A stretch of DNA of 36,200 nucleotides from Candidatus Zixiibacteriota bacterium (GCA_003599535.1 QZKQ01000023.1:1-36200); one strand, 5' to 3'; numbered from the stretch's first letter, positions 16,324 through 25,460 are shown. The notes: generated by a model not told the origin, from the letters alone. Translations and numbers: made by a program.

Positions 16324-18708
16324 ATGAACGCAAAACAAGCGATACCCTTTCTCCTGCTCCTGTTGCTGCCTCTGGCGGCCCAGGCCCAAGGCGGACGCGT
16401 CCGTCTGCTGGGATTGTCCGTCGAAGGCAACGTCACCGCCGATGAAGGCCTGATCCGGGCCAACTCCGGCTTGGTGGTGGGCACCGAAATCACTGGCGAC
16501 GACATTCAGAAGGCCATCCGCAACATCTGGAACCTGGGGCTCTTCTCCGACGTGCAGATCCTGCTGGAAAACGAAGCCCCCGAAGGAGTATTCCTGAAAA
16601 TTGTGGTGGGCGAATATCCGCGCCTGGAGCGCATCCAGGTGTCGGGCAACGATAAATTGAAAACCGACGAGATCGAGAAGGTCCTGGAATTTTATCCGGG
16701 GCAGATCTTGCGCGACAACCAGATCGTGAACGCGCGCCACCGGCTGCTGGACAAGTACGCGGAAGAAGGCTATCAACTGGCCCGGGTGGAAACCGAGGTG
16801 ATCACCGATTCGACCACCGGACGGGCCCTCCTGCGCTTCGACATCGAGGAAGGCGAGAAGGTCAAGATCCGGGACATCAACATCTACGGCAACGAAGCGC
16901 ACGAGAAGCACGACGAGGGCTTTCCCTTTTCCCTGGTCGGCTGGATGACCGACTGGATGGTGCCGGATCCTGCCCTGAGTGAGGGCAAGCTGGTCAAGCA
17001 GTTCAAGGAGACCAAGACCAAGGGCCTGTTCCGGTCGGGGGAATTCAATGCCGACAAGTTCCAGCAGGACACGGAAAACCTGCTTTCCTACCTGCGCAAT
17101 CATGGGTACCGCGACGCCACCATCCTGGCTGATTCAGTACGCTATTCGGAAGACCTGCAGAGCATGACCATTGAAGTGTGGATCGAGCCGGGCCCCAAAT
17201 ACTACTTCGGCGATTTCAGCTTCTCGGGCAACACGGTCTACACCGCGGAAGAACTGCAGCAGAAGCTGGGTATCCAGCCCGGGGAAGTCTACAACCAGGA
17301 AGCCCTGCAACGCAACGTGGGCGAGAATCTGACCAACCTGTACTACAACCAGGGCTACATCTACGCCAACGTGTCGCCGGTGGAAGTGCCGGTGGGGCAG
17401 GATACCGTCAACGTGCACTTCCGCGTCTTTGAGGGCAACGTCTTCAGCGTCCGGCTGATAAACATCGAGGGCAACACCAAGACGCGGGAGAACGTCATCC
17501 GCCGGGAGTTCGTGCTGAACCCGGGCGACACCTTCGACGTGTCCAAGCTGCGCCGTTCCGCCCGTGAAGTGACCATCCTGAATTACTTCGCCAACATCGT
17601 GCCGGACGTGCAGCCGGTCAACGACGAGGAAGTGGACCTCTTTTTCCGCGTGGAGGAGAAATCCACTGACCAGGTGCAGGTGTCGGCGGGCTACTCCGAG
17701 CGTGACGGGGTCATCGGATCGCTGGGCTTCACCATGCCCAACCTGTTCGGCGGCGGCCAGCGCTTCAGCCTGGATTGGCAGTTCGGCAAGATCTACCGCA
17801 CCTTCTCGGTCAGCCTGACCGAGCCGTGGCTGTTCGATACACCCACCCTGGCCGGTTTAAGCTTCTTCAGTTCCCGCCGGGGCGGCAGCTACTACGGCTT
17901 CGACGAGGACATCCTCGGCGGGTCGCTGCGCCTGGGCCGCCGTCTGAGCTGGCCCGACGATTACTTCCGTGCCGACTGGATTTACCGCCTGGAACGGGCG
18001 GTATACTCGAATTTCTCCTCCAGCTTCGCCGCCAGTAACCCCCGCGGTCTGACCGAAGACGAGCCGCGCATCTCTTCGGGAGTGACCAGCATCCTGACCC
18101 GGGATTCCCGCGACAACCCGGAATTCCCCACCATGGGTTCGGTCAACCGCTACTCCCTGGAACTGGCCGGCGGTCCCTTCGGCGGAAATGACCAGTTCCA
18201 CAAGCACATCTTCAGCTCTGAATGGTACACCCCGGTGCTGGGCCGCATGGTGCTGTATTCCAACACCGAGATGGGCGTCATCGGCGCCCTGCAGAGCGGC
18301 CCGCAATCCGTCCCTTACATCGAGCAGTTCTTCATGGGCGGGGCGGGGCTGTCGCTGGGCGTCCCGCTGCGGGGTTACGACGAGCGCACCGTGGGGCCGC
18401 AGAGCGGGCCGTACGCCGCCGGCGGCAAGACCATGTTCAAGCAGAGCCTGGAACTGCGCCTGCCGGTGGTCTACAATCCCACCATCTTCCTGTTGGGCTT
18501 CGCCGAAGCAGGCAACGTCTGGACCAACCTGTCCAACACCGATCCCTTCGACCTGCGCCGGTCGGTGGGTCTGGGAGTGCGGCTGTACATGCCCATGATC
18601 GGCCTGATCGGCCTGGACTTCGGCTACGGCCTGGACTACTTCGACCCGGCCACAGGGCAGCGGCATGGCGAGTGGGTGCCGCACTTCCAGTTCGGGAGAG
18701 GCTTCTAA
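16324..18708 (+). CDS. bamA: outer-membrane protein assembly factor BamA
   Basis: BamA is the Omp85-family insertase that folds beta-barrels into the outer membrane. The 794-residue protein has a signal peptide (FLLLLLLPLAAQAQ), five periplasmic POTRA repeats to about residue 430 (for example VRLLGLSVEGN, LERIQVSGNDKL, VKIRDINIYGN, VRLINIEGNTKT), and a 16-strand barrel. The conserved loop-6 motif appears as LRGYDERTVGP, with the C-terminal strand ending in QFGRGF and a final aromatic residue. The 106-base gap upstream holds no promoter I would defend. Position between tamB and skp is a classic envelope arrangement. Confidence 0.95.
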   Translation: MNAKQAIPFLLLLLLPLAAQAQGGRVRLLGLSVEGNVTADEGLIRANSGLVVGTEITGDDIQKAIRNIWNLGLFSDVQILLENEAPEGVFLKIVVGEYPRLERIQVSGNDKLKTDEIEKVLEFYPGQILRDNQIVNARHRLLDKYAEEGYQLARVETEVITDSTTGRALLRFDIEEGEKVKIRDINIYGNEAHEKHDEGFPFSLVGWMTDWMVPDPALSEGKLVKQFKETKTKGLFRSGEFNADKFQQDTENLLSYLRNHGYRDATILADSVRYSEDLQSMTIEVWIEPGPKYYFGDFSFSGNTVYTAEELQQKLGIQPGEVYNQEALQRNVGENLTNLYYNQGYIYANVSPVEVPVGQDTVNVHFRVFEGNVFSVRLINIEGNTKTRENVIRREFVLNPGDTFDVSKLRRSAREVTILNYFANIVPDVQPVNDEEVDLFFRVEEKSTDQVQVSAGYSERDGVIGSLGFTMPNLFGGGQRFSLDWQFGKIYRTFSVSLTEPWLFDTPTLAGLSFFSSRRGGSYYGFDEDILGGSLRLGRRLSWPDDYFRADWIYRLERAVYSNFSSSFAASNPRGLTEDEPRISSGVTSILTRDSRDNPEFPTMGSVNRYSLELAGGPFGGNDQFHKHIFSSEWYTPVLGRMVLYSNTEMGVIGALQSGPQSVPYIEQFFMGGAGLSLGVPLRGYDERTVGPQSGPYAAGGKTMFKQSLELRLPVVYNPTIFLLGFAEAGNVWTNLSNTDPFDLRRSVGLGVRLYMPMIGLIGLDFGYGLDYFDPATGQRHGEWVPHFQFGRGF

Positions 18709-18741
18709 CCAACCGAGCAATAATCATTAACCCATACATCC

Positions 18742-18759
18742 GCCGAAATGCATTTCGGC
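18742..18759 (+). other. 18-bp perfect palindrome upstream of the skp-like gene
   Basis: GCCGAAATGCATTTCGGC is fully self-complementary with no mismatch. It lies in the 66-base bamA-skp gap, 5 bases before the skp ribosome-binding site. As DNA it resembles an operator for a dimeric regulator; as RNA it folds to a 7-bp stem with a TGCA loop that could stop exonucleases or tune skp translation. Function unproven. Confidence 0.6.
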
Positions 18760-18774
18760 CAACGAGAGGTCACC

Positions 18775-19290
18775 ATGCGAATGAGGCTTGTAAGCGTATT
18801 TCTGGTCCTGGCGGCGCTGACCGCCACCGCCTCGGCCAAGGAACTGAAGATCGCCTATATCCATTCCCAGAAAATCCTGTCGGATTTCCAGGAGTACTCC
18901 GAAGCTCAGCGCACCCTGGACGACGAGCAGAAGAAGTGGGTGGACCAGGCCAAGAAGATGGAAGAGGAAATCACCCGCCTGGAGGGCGACCTGGAGAGCC
19001 AGAACCTGCTGCTGAGCGATGAGAAGAAAGCCGAAAGGCAGAAGCTGATCCAGGACAAGTTCATGGAGTACCAGCGCTTCCAGCAGGAAGTCTGGGGTGA
19101 GACCGGCAAGCTGTACCAGCGCAACAAGGAGCTGACCCAGCCTATCGTGGACAAGGTCAACGCCGTCATCACCCAGTTGGGTAAGGACGGCGGGTACGAC
19201 TTCATATTCGACGCCGCCGTGGGCAACATCGTTTACGCCCGCGACGAATTCGACATCACCCAAACCGTTCTGGACGATCTGAACAAGTAA
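18775..19290 (+). CDS. skp: OmpH/Skp-family periplasmic chaperone
   Basis: Skp is a trimeric periplasmic chaperone that holds unfolded outer-membrane proteins before BamA inserts them. The ATG at 18775 is chosen because GAGAGG ends 5 bases upstream; the ATG at 18748 sits inside the palindrome and would put nine extra residues before the signal peptide. The signal peptide is RLVSVFLVLAALTATASA. The 171-residue product then has the family opening LKIAYIHSQKIL, a long charged coiled coil (EEEITRLEGDLESQNLLL region) and the closing YDFIFDAAVGNIVYA. Position between bamA and lpxD is typical of this family. Confidence 0.9.
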   Translation: MRMRLVSVFLVLAALTATASAKELKIAYIHSQKILSDFQEYSEAQRTLDDEQKKWVDQAKKMEEEITRLEGDLESQNLLLSDEKKAERQKLIQDKFMEYQRFQQEVWGETGKLYQRNKELTQPIVDKVNAVITQLGKDGGYDFIFDAAVGNIVYARDEFDITQTVLDDLNK

Positions 19291-19299
19291 GGATTCGCC

Positions 19300-20340
19300 A
19301 TGCAGCACCGGGCATCAGAGCTGGCCGAGCTGCTGGGCGGCCGGCTGGAAGGCGATCCCGAGACGGTCATTACCGGGCTGGCCAAGATCGAGGAGGCCGG
19401 CCCTGGAGAATTGACCTTTCTGGCCAATCCCCGCTACGAGAAGTATCTGGATCAAACCGGAGCAGCGGCGGTCCTGGTTTCCCTGCAGCAGAAGACGCCG
19501 GATCGCACCGTGATCCGGGTGGATGATCCCTACCTGGCCTTCTGCCGTCTCCTGGCGTTGTACTATCCGGAAGAGAACCCCCTGGAGCCCGGCGTGCATC
19601 CCACCGCCGTGCTGGCCCCGGACGTGGAGCTGGGCCGGAACGTGCGTCTCGGCGCGCACGTCTGCGTGGGCGCCGGCAGCCGCCTCGGCGACGGGGTAAG
19701 CATCTACCCCAACGCGGTGATTGGCGAGCGCGTCACCATCGGCCGGGACAGCGTCATCCGCGCCGGAGTGTCACTGCGCAGCGGCGTGCAGATCGGCTCC
19801 CGGGTGATCATCCAGGACCATGCCGTCATCGGATCCGACGGCTTCGGCTTCGCGCCCAAGGCCGCCGGGGATTACCAGAAAATCCCCCAGGTCGGCACCG
19901 TCATCATCGAAGATGACGTGGAGATCGGCGCGGGCTGCACCATTGACCGGGCCACCCTGGGCGTCACCCGGGTGGAAACCGGCACCAAGCTGGACAACCT
20001 GGTCCACGTGGCCCATAACGTGACCATCGGCGCCCACACCGTCATCGCCGCACAGACCGGCATCTCCGGGTCCACCCGGTTAGGCCGCAACTGCATGATC
20101 GGCGGGCAGGCGGGATTCGTGGGGCACATCACCCTGGGCGACGGGAGCATGGTGGGGGCCAAGTCCGGCATATCGAAGAATTGGCCTGCCGGAAGCAAAA
20201 TATCCGGCTACCTGGCCAAGAACCACATAGAGGACTTGCACATCCTGGCGGCGGAGCGGAAATTACCCGAATTGCTGAAGAAAGTCGAACGGCTGGAAAA
20301 ACAAATCGAGGAATTGAGCGCCAAACTCTATGGGAAATGA
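19300..20340 (+). CDS. lpxD: UDP-3-O-(3-hydroxyacyl)glucosamine N-acyltransferase LpxD
   Basis: LpxD adds the second hydroxyacyl chain in lipid A synthesis, taking it from acyl carrier protein. The 346-residue protein has the uridine-binding N-domain (LEGDPETVITGLAKI, GELTFLANPRY), then a left-handed beta-helix of hexapeptide repeats, then a C-terminal helical arm (LPELLKKVERLEKQI). The catalytic histidine H239 lies in HVAHNV and has the same number as in E. coli. GSDGFGFAP (178-186) is a family marker. The ATG lies 9 bases after the skp stop and the 3' end overlaps lpxC-fabZ by 11 bases, indicating one mRNA. Confidence 0.96.
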   Translation: MQHRASELAELLGGRLEGDPETVITGLAKIEEAGPGELTFLANPRYEKYLDQTGAAAVLVSLQQKTPDRTVIRVDDPYLAFCRLLALYYPEENPLEPGVHPTAVLAPDVELGRNVRLGAHVCVGAGSRLGDGVSIYPNAVIGERVTIGRDSVIRAGVSLRSGVQIGSRVIIQDHAVIGSDGFGFAPKAAGDYQKIPQVGTVIIEDDVEIGAGCTIDRATLGVTRVETGTKLDNLVHVAHNVTIGAHTVIAAQTGISGSTRLGRNCMIGGQAGFVGHITLGDGSMVGAKSGISKNWPAGSKISGYLAKNHIEDLHILAAERKLPELLKKVERLEKQIEELSAKLYGK

Positions 20341-21745
20341 CACCCTGAAGCGGCAGCGGACGCTAAAGGCTTCCACCTCGTTGTCGGGCATCGGGCTGCA
20401 CACCGGCAACTCCTGTTCGCTGACGTTCCACCCGGCGCCCGAGAACCATGGCATCCGGTTCCGGCGACTGGACGTGCCCGGCTCACCCTCCATCCCCGCT
20501 TTAATTGACCACGTGGTAGACATTTCCCGGGGCACCACCATCGGCATGGGGGAGGTCCGCGTCCATACCGTGGAGCACGTCCTGGCGGCTCTGGCGGGGC
20601 TGGAAATTGACAACGCCCTGATTGACCTGACCGCCTCCGAGCCCCCGGTGGGCGACGGGTCGGCCCTGCCCTTCATCGAAGCCTTGACCAGCGTGGGATT
20701 CGAAGAGCAGAACGCGCCCAAAGAGTACCTGGAAATCGAGCAGACCCTGATCTACCACGACGATGCCAAGGGCATTGATCTCGTGGTGGTGCCGGCCCCG
20801 GTGTTCCGCATCACCTATATGGTGGACTACCGCAACCCCGCCCTAGGGACGCAGTACACCTCCATGTACGATCTGGCCGAGGAGTTCGTCCGGGAATACG
20901 CCGCCGCCCGCACCTTCTGCTTCCTGTCGGAAGTGGAGATGCTGAAGGAACAGGGATTGATCAAGGGGGGAAGCACCGATAACGCCCTGGTGATCCTGGA
21001 CCGCCCGGTGGATCCCAGCGAATTCGACCGCCTGAAGGCCCTGTTCGGCCTGCAGACGGAGGTGAGCCTGGGGGAAAACGGCATCCTCGACGGCAAGCCG
21101 CTGCGCTACTACAATGAACCGGTGCGGCACAAGGCTCTGGATTTGATCGGCGACCTGGCCCTGCTGGGCCTGCCCCTCCGGGGACACGTGCTGGCTGCCC
21201 GGGCGGGACACGCAGCCCACATCGAGCTGGTGCGGCTGATCCGCAAGGAATATGAGAAGAAGAAGATCATCCGCAGCTACCAGGGCAAGCTGTCCAAGGA
21301 CATCATCTTCGACGCCGCGGCCATCTCCCGCCTGCTGCCCCACCGTTACCCCTTCCTGCTGGTGGACCGCATCGTGGAGCTGTCCCCCGGCGAGCAGGTG
21401 GCGGGTCTGAAGTGCGTCACTATCAACGAGCCGTTCTTCCAGGGTCACTTCCCCGGCTATCCCATCATGCCCGGAGTGCTGGTGATCGAAGCCCTGGGAC
21501 AAGCCGGCGGCGTGCTGCTGCTGAATTCCGTGGACGATCCGGAGAAGAAGCTGGTGTTCTTCACCGGGCTGGACGAGGTGCGCTTCCGCAAACCGGTGCT
21601 GCCGGGTGATCAGCTCTTTTTAAAGGTCGAAATGGAATTCTTCCGCCGGGGATTGTGCCGCATGAAGGGCAAGGCGTATGTCAACGACACCGTGGTCGCC
21701 GAAGCGGTGATGTCCGCGGTGGTTCGCAACCGGGAGGAGGCGTGA
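20330..21745 (+). CDS. lpxC-fabZ: bifunctional LpxC deacetylase / FabZ dehydratase fusion
   Basis: One 471-residue chain carries two enzymes. Residues 1-310 are LpxC, the zinc UDP-3-O-acyl-GlcNAc deacetylase that commits the cell to lipid A: GIGLHTG (20-26), TVEHVLAAL with zinc ligand H83, HKALDLIGD with H267 and D271, and RAGHAAH with catalytic H294. Residues 325-471 are FabZ, the 3-hydroxyacyl-ACP dehydratase of fatty acid synthesis: LLPHRYPFLLVDR with H338 and GHFPGYPIMPGVLVIEALGQ with E387. A charged linker (YEKKKIIRSY) joins them. The fusion links two enzymes competing for hydroxyacyl-ACP pools and is known in Bacteroidetes and several related phyla. No catalytic residue is missing. Confidence 0.96.
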   Translation: MGNDTLKRQRTLKASTSLSGIGLHTGNSCSLTFHPAPENHGIRFRRLDVPGSPSIPALIDHVVDISRGTTIGMGEVRVHTVEHVLAALAGLEIDNALIDLTASEPPVGDGSALPFIEALTSVGFEEQNAPKEYLEIEQTLIYHDDAKGIDLVVVPAPVFRITYMVDYRNPALGTQYTSMYDLAEEFVREYAAARTFCFLSEVEMLKEQGLIKGGSTDNALVILDRPVDPSEFDRLKALFGLQTEVSLGENGILDGKPLRYYNEPVRHKALDLIGDLALLGLPLRGHVLAARAGHAAHIELVRLIRKEYEKKKIIRSYQGKLSKDIIFDAAAISRLLPHRYPFLLVDRIVELSPGEQVAGLKCVTINEPFFQGHFPGYPIMPGVLVIEALGQAGGVLLLNSVDDPEKKLVFFTGLDEVRFRKPVLPGDQLFLKVEMEFFRRGLCRMKGKAYVNDTVVAEAVMSAVVRNREEA

Positions 21746-22509
21746 AGATTCACCCCACCGCCATCATTGATCCCCGTGCCGAGCTGCACGAGGGCGTGGA
21801 GGTCGGCCCCTATGCCATCATCCAGGATGATGTGATCGTCGGGCCCCGGTGCGTCATCGGGCCGCACGCCCTGCTGGCTTCCGGCGCCCGGCTGGCCGCC
21901 AACGTAAAGATCGGCAAGAGCGCCGTCATTTCCGAAGCGCCCCAGGATCTGAAATTCAAGGGCGAGCCGTCGGTGGTGGAAATCGGCGAGAACACGGTGA
22001 TCCGCGAGTTCGCCACCATCCACCGGGGCACCGTGGCCACGGGCCGCACGGTGGTGGGCCCGGACTGCTTTCTGATGGCCTACAGCCACGTGGCCCACGA
22101 CTGCGTCCTGGAGGGCAAGAACATCCTGGCCAACGCCGTCAACCTGGCGGGTCACGTGCACCTGGAAGAGCAGGTGACCATCGGCGGAGTGGTGCCGGTG
22201 CACCAGTTCGTGCGCATCGGGCGGCATTCGTTTATCGGGGGCGGCTACCGCGTGCCCAAGGATGTGCCTCCCTACATCCTGGCGGGCAACGAGCCGCTGC
22301 GCTACTGCGGCCTGAATGCTGTGGGCCTGAAGCGCCGCGGATTTTCCTCCGCCACCATGGCCGCCATCAAGCGTGCTTACACCCTGATCTACAACAGCAA
22401 CCTGAACGTATCCCAGGCGCTGGCCCGCATCCGGGAAGAAGTGGAGTTGACGCCGGAAGTGCTATACGTTCTGGAATTCATCGAGAAGAGTGAACGCGGG
22501 ATCATCTGA
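21742..22509 (+). CDS. lpxA: acyl-[ACP]-UDP-N-acetylglucosamine O-acyltransferase LpxA
   Basis: LpxA makes the first acyl transfer of lipid A. The start is GTG at 21742, overlapping the fabZ stop as GTGA, with a strong GGAGGAGG at 21733-21740; the ORF-track ATG at 21655 lies well inside lpxC-fabZ. The 255-residue product opens with KIHPTAIIDPRAEL and has ten or so hexapeptide beta-helix turns, catalytic H119 in HVAHDC (E. coli H125), then a helical C-terminal domain. By alignment G167 occupies the hydrocarbon-ruler place of E. coli G173, which hints at long (about C14) hydroxyacyl chains; this is inference. The lpxD-lpxC/fabZ-lpxA order gives a compact lipid A operon. Confidence 0.96.
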   Translation: MKIHPTAIIDPRAELHEGVEVGPYAIIQDDVIVGPRCVIGPHALLASGARLAANVKIGKSAVISEAPQDLKFKGEPSVVEIGENTVIREFATIHRGTVATGRTVVGPDCFLMAYSHVAHDCVLEGKNILANAVNLAGHVHLEEQVTIGGVVPVHQFVRIGRHSFIGGGYRVPKDVPPYILAGNEPLRYCGLNAVGLKRRGFSSATMAAIKRAYTLIYNSNLNVSQALARIREEVELTPEVLYVLEFIEKSERGII

Positions 22510-23287
22510 CCGGCCGGCCGGGCGGCTGATCCAGGACGGCGCCCACAGCGGCCGCTTCAATATGGCGGCAGATCTGTACCTGGCGGCTGAAGCCGAGCGC
22601 ACCGGGTCCCTGCACCTGCGCCTCTATACCTGGGATCAACCGACGCTGTCCCTGGGCTACCATCAGCGGCTATCCCCGGAACGACTGGAGGCTTGTCGCC
22701 GGCAGGGCGTCCCCGCGGTGCGCCGCCCCACCGGCGGCCGCGCCGTGCTGCACGACAACGAATTGACCTACGCCCTGGCGCTGCCCATGGATCATCCCCT
22801 TCTGGCGCAGGGGCGCGATGCGCTGTTACGGAAGATCGGCGCCGTTTTTGTCGCCGCGGCGCAATCCCTTGATCTGCCCGCCGAAATGGTCCGGGCCGGC
22901 AGCCGGGAGGAAGACTCAGCCAAGCCCCTGATTAAAGGCAGTCCCCTCTGCTTCGACAGCCTTTCCCGCTGGGAGGTGCGCCTGGACGGCCGCAAGTGGA
23001 TCGGCTCGGCGCAACGGGTGCTGACCAGGAGTTTCCTCCAGCATGGTTCCATCCTGCTGGGGCCGGGGCGGTTAAGCCTGGCCGCACTGCTGAGCTTACC
23101 CGGCGAAGATCCCGCCACAGTCCCCTTCAACCTCGATGCCTCCGCCCTGCGCCGGCACCTTCCGGAGGCCTGCCGTCTTCATCTCGCCTGCAAGTGGCAT
23201 GAAGCAGCGTTTACCCATCAAGAATTGGAGCAAATCAGACGATTTATGGAGGAGGAAGAGTCCGCTTGGCAGCTTGATAATCCTTGA
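22490..23287 (+). CDS. lipoate/octanoate protein transferase of the LplA/LipM family
   Basis: A 265-residue BPL/LplA/LipB-fold protein that attaches lipoyl or octanoyl groups to lipoyl domains. Family elements are RLIQDGAHSGRFNMAADLYL (12-31), RRPTGGRAVLHDNELTY (78-94), SPLCF with C154, GRKWIGSAQR with K169, and FLQHGSILL. A cysteine in this CF position is the catalytic residue of octanoyltransferase LipM, while the lysine matches the lipoyl-AMP-binding residue of LplA, so LipM and LplA remain open; I lean to LipM-like. GTG at 22490 starts 20 bases inside lpxA. The coupling to lipid A genes may reflect the shared ACP-bound acyl pool. Confidence 0.78.
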   Translation: MNAGSSDRPAGRLIQDGAHSGRFNMAADLYLAAEAERTGSLHLRLYTWDQPTLSLGYHQRLSPERLEACRRQGVPAVRRPTGGRAVLHDNELTYALALPMDHPLLAQGRDALLRKIGAVFVAAAQSLDLPAEMVRAGSREEDSAKPLIKGSPLCFDSLSRWEVRLDGRKWIGSAQRVLTRSFLQHGSILLGPGRLSLAALLSLPGEDPATVPFNLDASALRRHLPEACRLHLACKWHEAAFTHQELEQIRRFMEEEESAWQLDNP

Positions 23288-23384
23288 TTCCTCGAAGGCG
23301 AACACCGAGGGCAATGGGGATAGCATGGCAACAGACAGTATGTGATCTGGTAACGCTCACCTTAACAAGGAAATGGGAGGAGAC

Positions 23385-24287
23385 ATGAGGACGCGCAGCA
23401 GCATACTGATGGCCATCTTACTAACCATCGCGTTTACCATCGCGCCGGCACAAGCAGACGATGAGAATCCCTTTGAAGCGTTGGTTAAAGATGGCGCCAC
23501 GACGGTTACCGACAGCATCTTCGGGGCCTTCTCGGAGATTTTCCACACCGGCGTGACCGGCGGCCAGTTTCATACCGCTGCCACGCACAAAGCGCTGGGT
23601 TTCGACTTGGGAGTCCGGACCATGCTGGTGATGATTCCCACCGGCGAGAGCGCCGCTTTCGATACCGCCGAAATTTCGATGTTCCCAGTACCTGTAGCCC
23701 AGGCTTCCGTCGGCTTACCCTACGAACTGGAAGTCATGGCGCGGGGTTTCGGCGTCAAATTTGAGGATGCGAGCGTTTCGCTGTTCGGCATTGGGGTGAA
23801 GAAGAATTTCAAATCCTTCATCCCCATCCCCATGTTCCCGGACATTTCCGCAATGGTGTCGTATCACAAGTTTAAGGCCACCTACACGACCTTCACGGCC
23901 AATGACGTACGGATGGCGCTGGGCGAGCAGCCCATTCAGGAGTACGATGCAACCTTTGACGCCGGCAACCTGATGAACTCGACGCACTGGAGCATCGATA
24001 TCATCGCCTCCAAGCGGTTCAGTTTCCTGATCATGTCCATCCAACCTTACCTGGGGGTGGGTTACGATGCCAGCACGATCAAGTATGAATGGTCGCTGAC
24101 GGAGACCACCCCGGTAGTCCCTAACTTCGCGTTGCCAATGGTGGTTTCCGGTGAAAACAAGGCTTCCGGCGCCCGCCTGACCATGGGCCTGGATTTCTCC
24201 CCGTTCCCTTTCGTGCATATCTTCGGAGACTACAACATCGGGAAGTTCAACCAGGCGACGGTGGGCCTGGCGGTAAGCGTGCGATAG
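23385..24287 (+). CDS. secreted protein, probable outer-membrane beta-barrel, function unknown
   Basis: The ATG at 23385 follows GGGAGGAG by 2-3 bases from its last G; the ATG at 23373 lies before this ribosome-binding site. The product has 300 residues with signal peptide ILMAILLTIAFTIAPAQA. The mature part alternates amphipathic strands with turns (LGFDLGVRTMLVMIP, FGVKFEDASVSLFGIGVKKNF, IQPYLGVGYDAS, FVHIFGDYNIGKFNQATVGLAVSVR), the look of an 8-12-strand barrel. It resembles DUF6588-type outer-membrane proteins to my eye, but I cannot confirm this. GC at third positions looks lower than in neighbouring genes. Cargo or role unknown. Confidence 0.65.
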   Translation: MRTRSSILMAILLTIAFTIAPAQADDENPFEALVKDGATTVTDSIFGAFSEIFHTGVTGGQFHTAATHKALGFDLGVRTMLVMIPTGESAAFDTAEISMFPVPVAQASVGLPYELEVMARGFGVKFEDASVSLFGIGVKKNFKSFIPIPMFPDISAMVSYHKFKATYTTFTANDVRMALGEQPIQEYDATFDAGNLMNSTHWSIDIIASKRFSFLIMSIQPYLGVGYDASTIKYEWSLTETTPVVPNFALPMVVSGENKASGARLTMGLDFSPFPFVHIFGDYNIGKFNQATVGLAVSVR

Positions 24288-24308
24288 CGGGAAGCGCCTG
24301 ATCGTTCC

Positions 24309-25460
24309 ATGAAAAAGATCGTCATCCTGGGGTCCACGGGCTCCATCGGCCGCAGTACCTTGGAAGTCCTCCGCAACCTGGGACCAGACTATGCCGTCCA
24401 TGCCCTGGCGGCCCGGTCACAGATCGAAACGCTGGCCGGGCAGGTGCGCGAATGGGCCCCCCGAAGGGTGGCGGTACCCGACTGCGAGACGCTGACGCGC
24501 CTGCGCCGCGAACTGCCGGACGCCTCCGCGGAACTGTCCTGCGGGGAGGAGGCCCTGGAGAGGCTGGCCCGCGACCCGGAAGCCGGCGTGGTGGTCAACG
24601 CCCTGGTGGGCGGCGCCGGCCTGCGCGCCACCATCGCCGCGCTGGAAGCAGGAAAAGTTGTGGCGCTGGCCAACAAGGAGAGCATCGTCATGGCCGGGCG
24701 GCTGGTCGCGGAGACCGCCGCCCGGCATGGCGGAACCGTGCTGCCAGTGGATTCCGAGCATTCCGCCGTGCACCAGTGCCTGCGGGGGGAAGACCCCGCC
24801 CGCATTGGCTGCCTCCTCCTGACCGCCTCCGGAGGGCCCTTCCTGCGGCGGGAAGCGGACAGTTTCGCCCGTGTGACTCCGGAGGAAGCCCTGCGCCACC
24901 CCAACTGGCTCATGGGCCCCAAAATCACCGTGGACAGCGCCACCCTGATGAACAAGGGCCTGGAGGTCATCGAGGCCCATTATCTTTTCGACCTGCCCCC
25001 CGAAAAGATTGGCGTGGTCATTCACCCCCAGTCGGTGGTGCATTCCCTGGTGGAATTCGTGGATGGGTCGCTGAAGGCGCAGTTGTCCCTGCCGGACATG
25101 CGCATCCCCATCCAGTACGCGCTGACCTACCCGGATCGCCTTCCCGCCCGCTTCGTAGCCACCGACCTGGTCCGGATCGGCGCGCTGGAATTCGAAGAGC
25201 CGGACTTGGGCCGCTTTCCCTGCCTGGAACTGGCCTACGAAGCCCTGCGCCGGGGGGAAGGCTACCCCGCGGTGCTGTCCACCGCCAACGAAATCGCCGT
25301 GGAGGCGTTCTTACAGGGAGACCTGGCGTTCGACCGCATCCCCTGGTTGATCGAGCAGGCCATGGATGCCTGCCGACCCGGTACGATGAATGACCTGGAA
25401 TCCGTACTACTGTTAGATGACTGGACCCGTAAATTCTGTGTAAGACTGCTGCAAAGGTGA
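24309..25460 (+). CDS. dxr: 1-deoxy-D-xylulose 5-phosphate reductoisomerase Dxr
   Basis: Dxr performs the second step of the MEP isoprenoid pathway, making MEP from DXP with NADPH and a divalent metal. The 383-residue protein has the NADPH loop ILGSTGSIGRST at 6-17, the ALANKES motif with K123, VDSEHSAVHQ with metal ligands D148 and E150 (E. coli D150 and E152), and LMNKGLEVIEAHYLFD followed by VIHPQSVVHS. The flexible active-site loop and C-terminal helical domain are complete. It precedes rseP by 7 bases, a widespread bacterial pairing. Confidence 0.96.
   Translation: MKKIVILGSTGSIGRSTLEVLRNLGPDYAVHALAARSQIETLAGQVREWAPRRVAVPDCETLTRLRRELPDASAELSCGEEALERLARDPEAGVVVNALVGGAGLRATIAALEAGKVVALANKESIVMAGRLVAETAARHGGTVLPVDSEHSAVHQCLRGEDPARIGCLLLTASGGPFLRREADSFARVTPEEALRHPNWLMGPKITVDSATLMNKGLEVIEAHYLFDLPPEKIGVVIHPQSVVHSLVEFVDGSLKAQLSLPDMRIPIQYALTYPDRLPARFVATDLVRIGALEFEEPDLGRFPCLELAYEALRRGEGYPAVLSTANEIAVEAFLQGDLAFDRIPWLIEQAMDACRPGTMNDLESVLLLDDWTRKFCVRLLQR

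Noticed and set aside
18748-18774. ATG at 18748 as the start of skp
   Set aside because: It sits in the centre of the palindrome and before the ribosome-binding site, and would place nine residues in front of the signal peptide.
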